DNA from: an uncultured Selenomonadales bacterium
GTDB taxonomy: Bacteria > Bacillota > Negativicutes > Selenomonadales > Selenomonadaceae
DNA length: 26,626 nucleotides
Direction of reading: 5' to 3'
Assembly (NCBI GenBank): GCA_937910665.1
Contig: CALEPR010000119.1
Coordinates: 1-26,626, forward strand
Made by a program: the position numbers and the translations under genes. The notes beneath the pieces are model-generated. The model saw only the letters and a program-made list of their open reading frames with translations. It was not told where the DNA came from and did no database searches. Position 1 is the stretch's first letter; the number at the start of each line of letters is the position of its first letter. Positions 8,545 to 16,168 of the stretch are shown in pieces.

Positions 8545-8626
8545 AAAAATTCCTCCCTCCTAATAATTTTGCATTACGCATTACCAATTTTTTTAAAAGA
8601 ATGTTCCTCGCGAAACAAATTCAAAA

Positions 8627-9646
8627 TTAGTAATTGACTAAGCATTTTCTTAAATCTAAATTGCAAGTAAAACCGCTGCCAACTTTCCAATCGGCACGCT
8701 CAATAATATAATTTCCTTTATAAAAACCAAAACTTTTATCGAGTTCGACAACATTTCCGGACAAGAAACAAAAGTCACCTATAACCTCTAAACGGACTTC
8801 AATTTCTTTTTTGTTTTTGTCGCGGAGTGATTTTTTTGCGAGGTCATCGGCTTCAGTTTGGCTAGAAACTTTTTTCTTAATTTTTAAAGTTTTGCCGCCG
8901 GGCTTTGTCGCGTCCTCAAATTTCCCCTTGAAAGTTTCTTTCTTCTTTCCGTGAGAATACTCGACTTCTGCGCTTGAATAAATTTCCGACAAAGTTGCTC
9001 TGCCGCTGAAAGATTTTATTTTTGTGTCGCCGTAGGAAAAAGTTTTAACGCTTTCGGCAGATTCTAATTTTTCTTCGTCGCAAAGAATCAGTTGCTTTTC
9101 GCTGACGCGCAAAATTAAACCATGCTTTTTGGCGAGTTCGTGGAGGAATTTTAAATTACTTTCATTTTTTTGCTCGGCGCGAGAAATTTCGGGGTCGTTC
9201 GCGCTGTCAAAAAAAAGTTCAAGCCCTGCATCGGCGGCAATGTCGGAACAAATTTTTGAAAGTTTTGTTTGTTCCCAACTCCTGCTAAAGTCGGAACTTT
9301 TTAAACCTGAACTGCTCGCGACTGAATTTAATTTTATTGTGCAGGTATTCGGAGGAAATTTATTTTCTATTTCGTCCACTTCAAAATTATCAAGCGAAAA
9401 AGTTTCGACTTCATTGTTGCCGCTCCAATTTTGCCGGGTGAAAGAAATTTTAACTGTGTCGCCGCGCTGAGGGAACCAATCATTTACCCAAAGTCTTTCG
9501 CGGTCTTCAAGTTCGATTGTCGCAGAATTTGTTTCACCGTCCAAAACGTCCGAGACAGAGACAGACAAAAGGTAGGGCGAAATATTTTTTGTTATGTCTT
9601 TGGAATTTATAAAAATTTCTGTGGTGATTCTTCGCGCCAAGCTCAA
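8627..9646 (-). CDS. D: Tail hub / late control protein gpD-like
   Basis: 339 residues, TTG start after AAAGGAG. It fits the P2 gpD family (hub related to T4 gp27): N-terminal ISPYLLSVSVSDVLDGETNS, ATIELEDRERLW and FPQRGDTVKI segments, SWEQTKLSKICSDIAADAGL, and NESNLKFLHELAKKHGL in the middle, then a second beta domain and a C-terminal NYIIERADWKVGSGF. The protein forms the ring that joins tube and spike (family role). The order D, X, T on this strand is P2-like. Confidence 0.88.
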   Translation of the reverse strand: MSLARRITTEIFINSKDITKNISPYLLSVSVSDVLDGETNSATIELEDRERLWVNDWFPQRGDTVKISFTRQNWSGNNEVETFSLDNFEVDEIENKFPPNTCTIKLNSVASSSGLKSSDFSRSWEQTKLSKICSDIAADAGLELFFDSANDPEISRAEQKNESNLKFLHELAKKHGLILRVSEKQLILCDEEKLESAESVKTFSYGDTKIKSFSGRATLSEIYSSAEVEYSHGKKKETFKGKFEDATKPGGKTLKIKKKVSSQTEADDLAKKSLRDKNKKEIEVRLEVIGDFCFLSGNVVELDKSFGFYKGNYIIERADWKVGSGFTCNLDLRKCLVNY

Positions 9647-9673
9647 GGAAAAAAACTCCTTTCAGTCGTTTTT

Positions 9674-9736
9674 TTAGGGGTTAGGTTCTAGGGATTAGGG
9701 ATTAGTTTAATTAGGAGTGAGGAAGGAGGAATTAGT
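9674..9736. repeat. Heptamer array before hub gene D
   Basis: TTAGGGGTTAGG-type units, then AGTTTAATTAGGAGTGAGGA, then GGAGGAATTAG. The pyrimidine half is replaced by a poorer CTAGCCACTAACAACTA stretch up to the stop of tail gene X. Confidence 0.75.
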
Positions 9737-9765
9737 TTTTAGTTTTTAGAAAAAAAATCTAGCCA

Positions 9766-9987
9766 CTAACAACTACCAACTAACCAATAATTTTTCCACG
9801 GCGGCGTCTTTGTTTTTGAAGTTTTGTCAACGTCTGGGATATTTAATTCAATTCCTGCAGAGAAAATAAAAGTTGTGAGGTAGTCGCGGTTTGCATTGAT
9901 TAAATCTTCGACAAAACGACTGTCGCCGAAAAAATTAAAAGCGATGCTGTCGAAACAGTCACCGCTTTTTGTAATATATTTTTGCAA
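9766..9987 (-). CDS. X: Tail protein X (LysM-like)
   Basis: 73 residues, TTG start. The YITKSGDCFDSIAFNFFGD start and the IELNIPDVD end fit P2 tail protein X, a small LysM-like domain. In the family it is a small tail/baseplate component often placed between T and D, as here. The C-terminal PPWKNYWLVGSC is close to the usual PWW-type ending. Confidence 0.85.
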   Translation of the reverse strand: MQKYITKSGDCFDSIAFNFFGDSRFVEDLINANRDYLTTFIFSAGIELNIPDVDKTSKTKTPPWKNYWLVGSC

Positions 9988-10010
9988 GGAAACTTTCTCC
10001 CCCTTTTTTC

Positions 10011-10065
10011 AATTAGGAGTTAGGAATGAGGAATGAGGAATTTAATTCCTAACTCCTAACCCCTA
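10011..10065. repeat. Heptamer array
   Basis: TTAGGAG, TTAGGAA, TGAGGAA units, centre GGAATTTAATTCC, then CTCCTAA, CCCCTAT. It is a nearly perfect inverted repeat between genes X and the NrdD-like gene, reaching the stop codon of the latter. Confidence 0.85.
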
Positions 10066-10344
10066 TAAGTGTCTAACTCTTTCTGATTCTTCGGAGCGTT
10101 TTGAGTCGTTCCAGGTTTTTAAATCACCGGTTAAGTATCCCGTTATTCTTCTTATGCGTTCAAAGGGAATATTTTTTACTTTGTAGGAAACGTCGCACTT
10201 TCCATCATCGCAAAGAATAACTTTTATCTGTGACAAATTTTCGGGTTCGTCAATGCGAGTGCGAACAAAATTAACATAATTTTCAAGTTCCTGCGTCGAA
10301 AAAGTTATAGGGTCGGCAAAAACTTTCACACCGTCAATTATCAA
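10063..10344 (-). CDS. Small protein with an NrdD-type glycyl-radical-like end
   Basis: 93 residues, TTG start after GGGAGAAAATTTCC. The C-terminal 30 residues (FERIRRITGYLTG, then WNDSKRSEESERVRHL) resemble the end of anaerobic ribonucleotide reductase NrdD, where a GYL-type motif carries the radical glycine and is followed by an (F/W)N..K..E...RV.H pattern. Gly69 would be the equivalent glycine. A CDDGKC pair (45-50) precedes it, but the paired CxxC zinc motifs of NrdD are not seen, nor is the catalytic barrel. So this is at most a detached domain. It sits between T and X, in a position where phages often have a small unknown tail protein, so the likeness could be structural only. Confidence 0.5.
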   Translation of the reverse strand: MIIDGVKVFADPITFSTQELENYVNFVRTRIDEPENLSQIKVILCDDGKCDVSYKVKNIPFERIRRITGYLTGDLKTWNDSKRSEESERVRHL

Positions 10345-10390
10345 GGAAATTTTCTCCCTTCGGTCGAAATTTAGCTGATTAGAAAAAATT

Positions 10391-10425
10391 TCTAATTCCT
10401 AACTCCTAACTCCTAGCTCCTAATT
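10391..10425. repeat. Heptamer array after the tape measure gene
   Basis: TCTAATT, CCTAACT, CCTAACT, CCTAGCT units (pyrimidine half only) that run into the stop region of the tape measure gene. Confidence 0.75.
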
Positions 10426-13400
10426 ATAAAAAGCTTCTGCGTTGTTTTTCGTGGTCTCTGTCCCTGAACCAAGACTCAATTTTTTTCTGTAAATCAAAAG
10501 CCATTTCATTACTTGCCGTCCGCATAGTTTCTGCGTCTGCGTTGCCATTGATAGTAATGCTGATATTTATCGGCGGGAAAGAACCGCTAAAATTTTCTGA
10601 ATTTTGATTGGAGGCGACAGCTAATTTTTCAAAAAGTTCCCCGCCGACAATTTCACCAGCATCATTTTGAGAGACATTGAAAAGAGTGCTATCAACTTTT
10701 GGTAACTGCGGTAATTTTACACCGCCACTAAAAATTTTGTCAACATTCGGCAAGTAATTTGTTTCCGGCAAGTAATTTGTTTCCGGCAAGTAATTTGTTT
10801 CCGGCAAAATATTTTCTGCATCAGAAATATTAGGAGGAGTTGACCAACGCAGAGACAAATTTTCATTCCTAACTCCTAACTCCTCACTCCTCACTCCCAA
10901 AGCTTGCCCTGCTTGTGCCCAAAGTTCTTTTGCGCGGTTGGAATTGTCGAGGGGAATAGCCGCCTCAGGAGATTTTTCAGCGAAGGTCGTCAAAAATGCG
11001 CCTTTCCTATAAATTCCTCCGCTTGCGTTCTGTGCGATGGGCGCGGCTGAAACAGTTGGCGCAGAAATATGAATACTGGAAATTTCTGTTGCCTTCGCAC
11101 TCAACGCCGCCGAAACTTGTCCTGCCGCTCCTTCAATTTGCGATAAACTTCCTGCCGCCGAACTCGCCGCCGAGCCGAGTTGCTGAATCATTCCCGCGCT
11201 TTGAGTTGAATCATTTCCGAGTTGTTGAACTTGCGGGGAAGTCGAAGTTAAATTTGTCTGAAGGTTTGTTAATTCAGTCGCGGAAGTCTGTGCGTTAGTT
11301 TGCAAATTTAAAAGTTCTGGAGGAACGCCCTGCAAATTTGTTTGAAGTTCTGTGACTCCCGCTCCGACTTGCGAAAGATTATTTTGAAAATCTGTGACTC
11401 CCGCTCCAACTTGCGAAAGATTGTTTTGAAAATCTGTGACTCCCGCTCCAACTTGCGAAAGATTGTTTTGAAGTTCTGCAGCTCCTTCTCCGACTTGCGA
11501 AAGATTGTTTTGAAGTTCTGCAGCTCCTTCTCCGACTTGCGTGAAATTTTGTTGTGCTTGAGCTGCGCCCTCTGCCGCCTGTCCGACTGCGTCAAGCCCT
11601 GCCTGTGCTTGAGAGGTGTCAATTTGTGTTTGCGAAGTTTGTGCGGCTTGAGCTTGTGGAGTTTGCGCCGCGCCGAAAGTTCCGCCGCCTGAAGGAGCTG
11701 AAATTTCTCCACCAAAAATTGATTTTATTGGGTCGAAAATATGACTGACAGTATCAAAAATTCCGTCAAAGGCAGTGCTGAAAATATTTTTTATGTCTTC
11801 GATAGCTTGACTTGCAGCATTTTTTAAACCGTCAAAAGCTCCTGAAAAATCAAGTGCAAGCAAACTCGAAATGATTCCTCCGAAATTAGAAAATAAATTC
11901 GTGACGAAAGAAATTACTGCCGAGAAAGTTTGAATAATTGCCGCTCCGACTCTGACAGCCGAATTTAAAATCAAAGCAAATGCGCCAAAAGCCACTCCGC
12001 CTATTACGCCGAGCGCAGGGGCGAGCCTTTGAACTGTTTCGACTAAATTATTAAAAGCAGGTTGCAAAGTTTGAACCGCGCCTGTTAAAGTTCCTGAAAT
12101 TACACTGCCTAAACTTGAAAAAATTGGGCCGACTTTTTCCCAATTTTGGTAACAGTACAATCCCGCTAAAGCTAAAGCAGTTAAAACCGCTCCGACAGGG
12201 GAAAAGACAAAAGCCATTGCCGAGCGTCCTGCAGAGGCAAAAGCACTTCCTAAATTTCTGATAACATTTACCGCCGCACTTGAAGAACTTCCTGCAGTCT
12301 GCGCTATCCAAAAAGCGCGGACACTTGCCGCCGCTGAAATAACTTTTGCCTTCAAGAGGTCGAAACTTGCGCTTAAATAAGTTACTGCCGAACTAGCCAA
12401 GCCGAATCCCGCAAGCCCGACTGTAACCGCGCTGACTGCCGCCGCCAAAAGTCCCGCCGCCTGAGCCGCCGCAGGATTTTTTTGTATAAATGAATCAAGG
12501 AAAGTAGCAATTTTTGTGGCGAACTCTGCCGCCGCTCTTGCTGCAGGCAGGAAAATTTTTCCGAGCGAAATTTGGACAGACTCTGACGCAGATTCTAAAG
12601 TTTTCATCGCGCCTGCAAGATTATTATTCATTGTCGCTGCCATTTGGTCAGCCGCGCCGTCCGAATTTTTTATAGCGTCCGACAATTTTTTATAATCATC
12701 TTCAGAGGCGGTCGCGATTGCCAAAGCTCCCGACATTGCCTCCTGACCTGCCAACATTGCGGCAGTTTCAGCTTGTTCTGCAGGAGTTAATTTTTCAAAA
12801 CCTTTTCTTATGTCGTCCATAATAGTTTTGAAAGGTTTCATCTTGCCTGTAGAATCAGTTAGCGAAAGTCCGAGCCGGTTCATCGCGGTTTCTGATTCTT
12901 TAGTTGGCTTTGCTAATCTTGTAAACATTGAGCGGAGCGCAGTTCCTGCCATTGAGCCTTTAATTCCTGCGTTCGCCATTAAACCTGTAGCAAGTGCCAC
13001 GTCGTCAATGGAGTAACCTAAACTTCCTGCGACAGGCGCGGCATATTTAAAAGTTTCGCCCATCATCGCGACATTTGTATTAGCGTTGGAACTTGCCGCC
13101 GCCATTACATCAGCAAAGTGCGTCGTTGAATCAACCATTTTGCCGAAGGCGTTGGGGATTTGTGTACCGGCAGTCAAGCCCATCGCCGTCATTCCGTCGG
13201 AAACTATGTCGGCGGTTGTCGCTAAATCTGTTCCGCCTGCCGCCGCCAAACTCAAAAGACCGGGCATACCGCCTATAACTTGTTCTGTTTTCCATCCTGC
13301 CATTGCAAGATATTTCATTGCGGAGGCGGCTTCAGATGCTGAAAATTTTGTTGTCGCGCCGAGTTCGCGGGCCTGATTTTCAAGGCGTTCAAAGTCTTTG

Positions 13401-14239
13401 CCGGTTGCTCCTGAAATTGCTTGAACTTCAGACATAGCCGCTTCAAAACTTGCGGCAGTTTTAATTGAGCCCGTGAAAGGCGACATTAAATTTTTTGCGG
13501 TATCAACTGCGCCTTGAAAATTTCCGTAAGCGAAAGAAACATTTTGCGATGCGTCGTTGACTCTGCCGCGAGCGGCGGCTACTCGCTCCTGCCTTTCAAG
13601 CGCGGCTGTTGTCCTTTGTATTTCGGCTTGAAGTCTTGCCTCGTCTGCCGCCAAAGTTCGTGAAGAAACTCCTGCTGCTGACAGTGCCGCGCGAACTTCC
13701 TGCAACTTTTGCCTTTGCTGTTGCAGTTGGTTTGTTAATTTATTGACTTCGCCATTACTTTGGAAATATGCCTTATGTGAATCGCGGACGGCGTTTTCTT
13801 GCGCTGAAATTTCCGCACGCATTGCCTTCATCTGCTGCCCCATCAGCCGATATTGTTCAGCAGACATTGAGTTTTTATTTTCGCGGCGGACCTGTTTAAA
13901 TCTGTCGTAAGCCGCGTTCATTGCTTCAAGCTGTTTTACATTTTCTTCATAGACTTTTTTCAGCTGTGAATTTTTTGCCTCTGCCGCAAATCTTTTTCGA
14001 GCGGTTTCACCTGCTTGCCTTTGAAGGTCTCTGTATTGTTGTATTTGCGCCTGCGTTTTTTTTAAGCCTCTGGTGTAGTCGTCAAGTTGGCGATAAGATT
14101 GTGACGATGCCCGCGCCGCCGCTCTGACTGCTTCGGCTCCAAGTTGCTGAATTTGCGATTGTGCCGCGCGCATTACTGAGGCAAATTGTCCACTGAGCGC
14201 AGCATTTATTTGCATTTCAACTGAAAAAGCTCTGGACAT
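10424..14239 (-). CDS. T: Tail tape measure protein (TP901 family)
   Basis: 1271 residues, ATG after AGGTGA. Residues about 20-235 are long charged helices (coiled coil). About 265-560 is the TP901 tape-measure core: AASFEAAMSEVQAISGATGK, ELGATTKFSASEAASAMKYL and DIVSDGMTAMGL are typical. About 590-800 holds hydrophobic stretches that may insert in the host membrane. A Gln-rich region with 14-residue repeats follows (QNNLSQVGAGVTDF type). Near the C-terminus a 34-bp heptamer array is translated in frame (GVRSEELGVRNEN), and LPETNY occurs three times. The protein sets tail length and is expelled during injection. Its partner chaperone is E/E+E' upstream. Contractile tails of this kind need about 1000-1300 residues for a P2-size or longer tail. 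Confidence 0.95.
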   Translation of the reverse strand: MSRAFSVEMQINAALSGQFASVMRAAQSQIQQLGAEAVRAAARASSQSYRQLDDYTRGLKKTQAQIQQYRDLQRQAGETARKRFAAEAKNSQLKKVYEENVKQLEAMNAAYDRFKQVRRENKNSMSAEQYRLMGQQMKAMRAEISAQENAVRDSHKAYFQSNGEVNKLTNQLQQQRQKLQEVRAALSAAGVSSRTLAADEARLQAEIQRTTAALERQERVAAARGRVNDASQNVSFAYGNFQGAVDTAKNLMSPFTGSIKTAASFEAAMSEVQAISGATGKDFERLENQARELGATTKFSASEAASAMKYLAMAGWKTEQVIGGMPGLLSLAAAGGTDLATTADIVSDGMTAMGLTAGTQIPNAFGKMVDSTTHFADVMAAASSNANTNVAMMGETFKYAAPVAGSLGYSIDDVALATGLMANAGIKGSMAGTALRSMFTRLAKPTKESETAMNRLGLSLTDSTGKMKPFKTIMDDIRKGFEKLTPAEQAETAAMLAGQEAMSGALAIATASEDDYKKLSDAIKNSDGAADQMAATMNNNLAGAMKTLESASESVQISLGKIFLPAARAAAEFATKIATFLDSFIQKNPAAAQAAGLLAAAVSAVTVGLAGFGLASSAVTYLSASFDLLKAKVISAAASVRAFWIAQTAGSSSSAAVNVIRNLGSAFASAGRSAMAFVFSPVGAVLTALALAGLYCYQNWEKVGPIFSSLGSVISGTLTGAVQTLQPAFNNLVETVQRLAPALGVIGGVAFGAFALILNSAVRVGAAIIQTFSAVISFVTNLFSNFGGIISSLLALDFSGAFDGLKNAASQAIEDIKNIFSTAFDGIFDTVSHIFDPIKSIFGGEISAPSGGGTFGAAQTPQAQAAQTSQTQIDTSQAQAGLDAVGQAAEGAAQAQQNFTQVGEGAAELQNNLSQVGEGAAELQNNLSQVGAGVTDFQNNLSQVGAGVTDFQNNLSQVGAGVTELQTNLQGVPPELLNLQTNAQTSATELTNLQTNLTSTSPQVQQLGNDSTQSAGMIQQLGSAASSAAGSLSQIEGAAGQVSAALSAKATEISSIHISAPTVSAAPIAQNASGGIYRKGAFLTTFAEKSPEAAIPLDNSNRAKELWAQAGQALGVRSEELGVRNENLSLRWSTPPNISDAENILPETNYLPETNYLPETNYLPNVDKIFSGGVKLPQLPKVDSTLFNVSQNDAGEIVGGELFEKLAVASNQNSENFSGSFPPINISITINGNADAETMRTASNEMAFDLQKKIESWFRDRDHEKQRRSFL
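10748..10806 (-). repeat. 18-bp tandem repeat in tape measure gene
   Basis: GGCAAGTAATTTGTTTCC occurs three times in tandem, plus a partial copy, and encodes LPETNY on the minus strand. The period is six codons, so the frame is kept. Confidence 0.88.
10865..10898 (-). repeat. Heptamer array inside the tape measure coding region
   Basis: Units ATTCCTA, ACTCCTA, ACTCCTC, ACTCCTC, ACTCCC are the same as in the intergenic arrays. They are read in frame within the tape measure gene as GVRSEELGVRNEN-type residues. No stop arises, because this unit mix lacks CTA in the coding phase. Confidence 0.88.
11345..11553 (-). repeat. 42-bp tandem repeat in tape measure gene
   Basis: Five to six units of 14 codons: QNNLSQVG(A/E)G followed by VTDF or AAEL. 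Neighbouring units are nearly identical. Overlapping open frames on both strands come only from the repeat. Confidence 0.88.
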
Positions 14240-14280
14240 TTTTTCACCTCGATTTTTAGGAAGTTTTCAGACAAGGAAAA

Positions 14281-14308
14281 TATAATAAATCGTTAGTCGA
14301 GAAGGAGG
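14281..14308 (+). promoter_or_regulatory. -10 element and ribosome site of the 124-residue gene
   Basis: TATAAT at 14281-14286 and AAGGAGG at 14302-14308, 8 bases before the ATG. I see no good -35 hexamer at the right distance, so the promoter is only partly supported. Confidence 0.4.
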
Positions 14309-14316
14309 TTATTTTT

Positions 14317-14691
14317 ATGAAGGACATTGATACAGAATATCATGAAATGATTATTCGGCGAAGAAATGAATCAATGGAAGACCGCGCATCATTTTATTTT
14401 AACGGCAGAAATTGGTACACCGATGATAATTGGCGCAACGTAGAGAAGAACAATTTTTTTAAAAATGTTTCGCCGCGCCAATTTTGTTGGGAAGGAAATG
14501 CAAGCCACCCAAAATTTTGGGAGTGTGGAAAGTGTGCCGAACTTTCAACTTGTGAACTTGGAAAATTCAGAATGGCAAAAGCGGCGAAGGCGGAGGAAGA
14601 AAAAAAACTTCAAGCCGAGCGCAGAAAAGAAAAAGTCAAAAATTTTTTTGAAAAAGTTTCTGACACATTCGACAAGTTTTTTTCTAATTAG
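14317..14691 (+). CDS. Unknown Cys-rich small protein, moron-like
   Basis: 124 residues, strong ribosome site. No family recognised. Residues about 52-84 hold the cluster FCWEGNASHPKFWECGKCAE and then STCELGK, a C..H..C..C..C pattern that could bind a metal. The C-terminal third is lysine-rich and helical (AEEEKKLQAERRKEKVKNFF), then a short amphipathic end. It is on the plus strand between the tape measure and chaperone genes, which in P2 are adjacent, so it looks like a later insertion. The stop TAG is supplied by the neighbouring heptamer array. Confidence 0.6.
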   Translation: MKDIDTEYHEMIIRRRNESMEDRASFYFNGRNWYTDDNWRNVEKNNFFKNVSPRQFCWEGNASHPKFWECGKCAELSTCELGKFRMAKAAKAEEEKKLQAERRKEKVKNFFEKVSDTFDKFFSN

Positions 14692-14884
14692 GAGCTAGTT
14701 TAATTAGGAGTGAGGAGTTAGGAGTTAGAAAAAATTCCTCATTCCTCATTCCTAATTCCTAGCTCCTAACCCCTAATTCCTAACCCCTAGTTCCTAACCC
14801 CTAATTCTTAACCCCTAGTTCCTAGTTCCTAACCCCTAATTCTTAACCCCTAGTTCCTAGTTCCTAGTTCCTAACCCCTAATTC
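14687..14884. repeat. Long heptamer array
   Basis: AATTAGGAGC, then AGTTTAATTAGGAGTGAGGA and TTAGGAG units, then TTCCTCA/TTCCTAA, and a longer run alternating CCCCTAA and TTCCTAG or TTCTTAA. It fills the space between two convergent genes and stops exactly at the end of the E' frame. Confidence 0.9.
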
Positions 14885-15279
14885 TTATTTTCTCCCGACT
14901 TCTTTAATAATTTTTATCCAGCCGTTGAGGGAAGAAACAGGTCGCGACATCCAAAATTTCAAGTCGGCGAAGTCTTTTAAATTTACTGCGATTGTTCGGA
15001 GTTGTCGGAGGCAGTTTCCGCGCTTTCCAAATCGCTGAATAAAAAACGCGACACCGCATTTGTAATTTTGTAATATTCTTTCAGCGGAAGTTCTTTAATG
15101 TCGTGGACGTTTTCGCCGAGTGCCTTTGACGCAAGCCGCGCCTGAAAACTTTTGCTGAAAGACATTTCAATCGCGCTGTTTCCTGCTGCTCGCTCCTCTG
15201 TCTCTGCCTGTTCAAAGTCAAGCCCGCGAAGTGCGTCAAGTTTTTCTGTCAAATTTGTTATGTCAATTTTTTTTGCCAC
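14885..15279 (-). CDS. E+E': Chaperone E+E' made by -1 frameshift
   Basis: A -1 shift at 15040-15046 replaces the last 18 codons of E by 51 codons in the other frame, giving 131 residues (P2 E+E' has 142). The extension is open to TAA at 14885 and ends with DFADLKFWMSRPVSSLNGW and then IKIIKEVGRK, which looks like a true protein segment; WMSRPVS..N.W is typical of E' proteins. Both forms are expected to be needed in a fixed ratio for tail assembly, as known for P2 E/E' and lambda G/GT. Confidence 0.75.
14983..15279 (-). CDS. E: Tail assembly chaperone gpE-like (unshifted form)
   Basis: 98 residues, GTG start after GGAGAAAATTCACA. Mostly helical, with LTEKLDALRGLDFEQAETEE and SFSKSFQARLASKALG, and KEYYKITNAVSRFLF before a polar tail. 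Size and place, just upstream of the tape measure, fit P2 gpE (91 residues), a chaperone that coats the tape measure while the tail forms. A slippery T6A sequence lies at codons 79-80, near the end, as in this family. Confidence 0.8.
   Translation of the reverse strand: MAKKIDITNLTEKLDALRGLDFEQAETEERAAGNSAIEMSFSKSFQARLASKALGENVHDIKELPLKEYYKITNAVSRFLFSDLESAETASDNSEQSQ
15040..15046 (-). other. Programmed -1 frameshift site T TTT TTA
   Basis: On the minus strand the bases are CG-T-TTT-TTA-TTC, with codons CGT TTT TTA in frame 0. This is an X XXY YYZ heptamer that allows both tRNAs to re-pair one base back. It lies 19 codons before the E stop. Confidence 0.75.
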
Positions 15280-15304
15280 TGTGAATTTTCTCCTTATATA
15301 ATAA

Positions 15305-15655
15305 ATTTAGGGGTTAGGTTCTAGGGGTTAGTTTAATTAGGAGTGAGGAGAGAGGAGTTAGAAAAGAAAATTAAATTCCTCATTCCTCATTCCTCATTCC
15401 TCATTCCTCATTCCTAATTCCTAGCCCCTAGTTCCTAGCCCCTAGTTCCTAGCCCCTAGTTCCTAGTTCCTAGCCCCTAGTTCCTAATTCCTAGTTCCTA
15501 GCCCCTAGTTCCTAGCCCCTAGTTCCTAGCCCCTAGTTCCTAGCCCCTAGTTCCTAATTAAACTTATAGCTAACTACTAACAACTTTTAATAATTAGGAG
15601 TGAGAAGTTAGGAGTTAGTAATAAAATTTCTCATTCCTAATTCCTCACTCCTCAT
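15305..15655. repeat. Largest heptamer array (about 350 bp)
   Basis: This is all I see in the gap of about 380 bp between the chaperone gene and the next gene. Purine-rich start with AGTTTAATTAGGAGTGAGGA, then TTCCTCA five times, then long alternation of TTCCTAG and CCCCTAG, then a second small TTAGGAG-to-TTCCTCA unit at about 15590-15655. No open frame or RNA gene is evident. Confidence 0.9.
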
Positions 15656-15660
15656 TGGAA

Positions 15661-15909
15661 TTAAACTGCAGCCAAGTCGAGCTTTTTAACAATCTTAGTT
15701 TTTTTGTTTGCGCTCTTGAGCCCGACAACTGCTGCGCCTGCTTTATCTCCAATAATAGGTTGTGAGCTGACGGCAAGAGCACTGACAACTTTAACTTCGC
15801 TTGCAGTCAAATCAGCTCTGGGATTTTGCAAAGACAAAGTGCGGTCGTCGTCGTCATAAAATCCCCAAACAAGTTTCAGCTCACTGGAGCTTTTTATTGT
15901 ATCAGCCAT
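15661..15909 (-). CDS. Small DUF2922-like protein
   Basis: 82 residues, ATG after GGGGTGA. The phrase ELKLVWGFYDDDDRTLSLQN followed by PRADLTASEV is close in style to DUF2922 (a strand, then a NP..DLT..EV turn and helix). Function of that family is unknown. It is the last of four small genes between the tail tube and chaperone genes, and pairs with the DUF1659-like gene just before it (20-bp gap). Confidence 0.6.
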   Translation of the reverse strand: MADTIKSSSELKLVWGFYDDDDRTLSLQNPRADLTASEVKVVSALAVSSQPIIGDKAGAAVVGLKSANKKTKIVKKLDLAAV

Positions 15910-15929
15910 TCAAAAATCACCCCTTGTCC

Positions 15930-16154
15930 TTAATCGTCGTCGTCGTCTTCTTCTTCGGCGGTCGAATCATTCAGACTTGTTTTATCAATTCTGATAGTGT
16001 CGATATAAGTATTTTGTGTTAAGCTGTTCAATGCTTTTGCGAAAGCGTCAAGAGCTGCATCGGTAGCGTTGGGATTAGCATTGGAGACAGTGGTTGAAAA
16101 ATCAGTGCCGCCGGGCGCAGTAGCCAGCAGTTGAAGTGTTGTTAATTGTGCCAT
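15930..16154 (-). CDS. Small DUF1659-like protein with acidic tail
   Basis: 74 residues, ATG after GGAGGCG. The central part NPNATDAALDAFAKALNSLT and IDTIRID fits the helix of DUF1659-type proteins, usually found next to DUF2922 genes in Bacillota. The C-terminus is a run of Glu and Asp (AEEEDDDDD), which is unusual. Role unknown; position suggests a tail component or tail-assembly helper. Confidence 0.6.
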   Translation of the reverse strand: MAQLTTLQLLATAPGGTDFSTTVSNANPNATDAALDAFAKALNSLTQNTYIDTIRIDKTSLNDSTAEEEDDDDD

Positions 16155-16168
16155 GTCTTTGCGCCTCC

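Larger units (their letters stand above)
4961..8617. repeat. Dispersed TGTTTC-N4-GAAACA palindrome-like sites
   Basis: Sites at 4961, 7270, 7432, 7525, 7897 and 8602 have the form TGTTYC, four to five mixed bases (often GCGA/GTGA), GRAACA or GRAAAC. Weaker ones are at 6958 and 7466. Some are intergenic; others are in coding DNA, where they give VSRET, PRET or SRET peptides. I saw none in the rest of the window. Confidence 0.6.

Noticed and set aside
11308..11715. Open frames of about 115-135 codons on both strands over the 42-bp repeats
   Set aside because: They are out-of-frame readings of repeats in the tape measure gene, without ribosome sites.
15305..15655. Heptamer arrays as CRISPR
   Set aside because: The unit is 7 bp, with no unique spacers and no cas genes.
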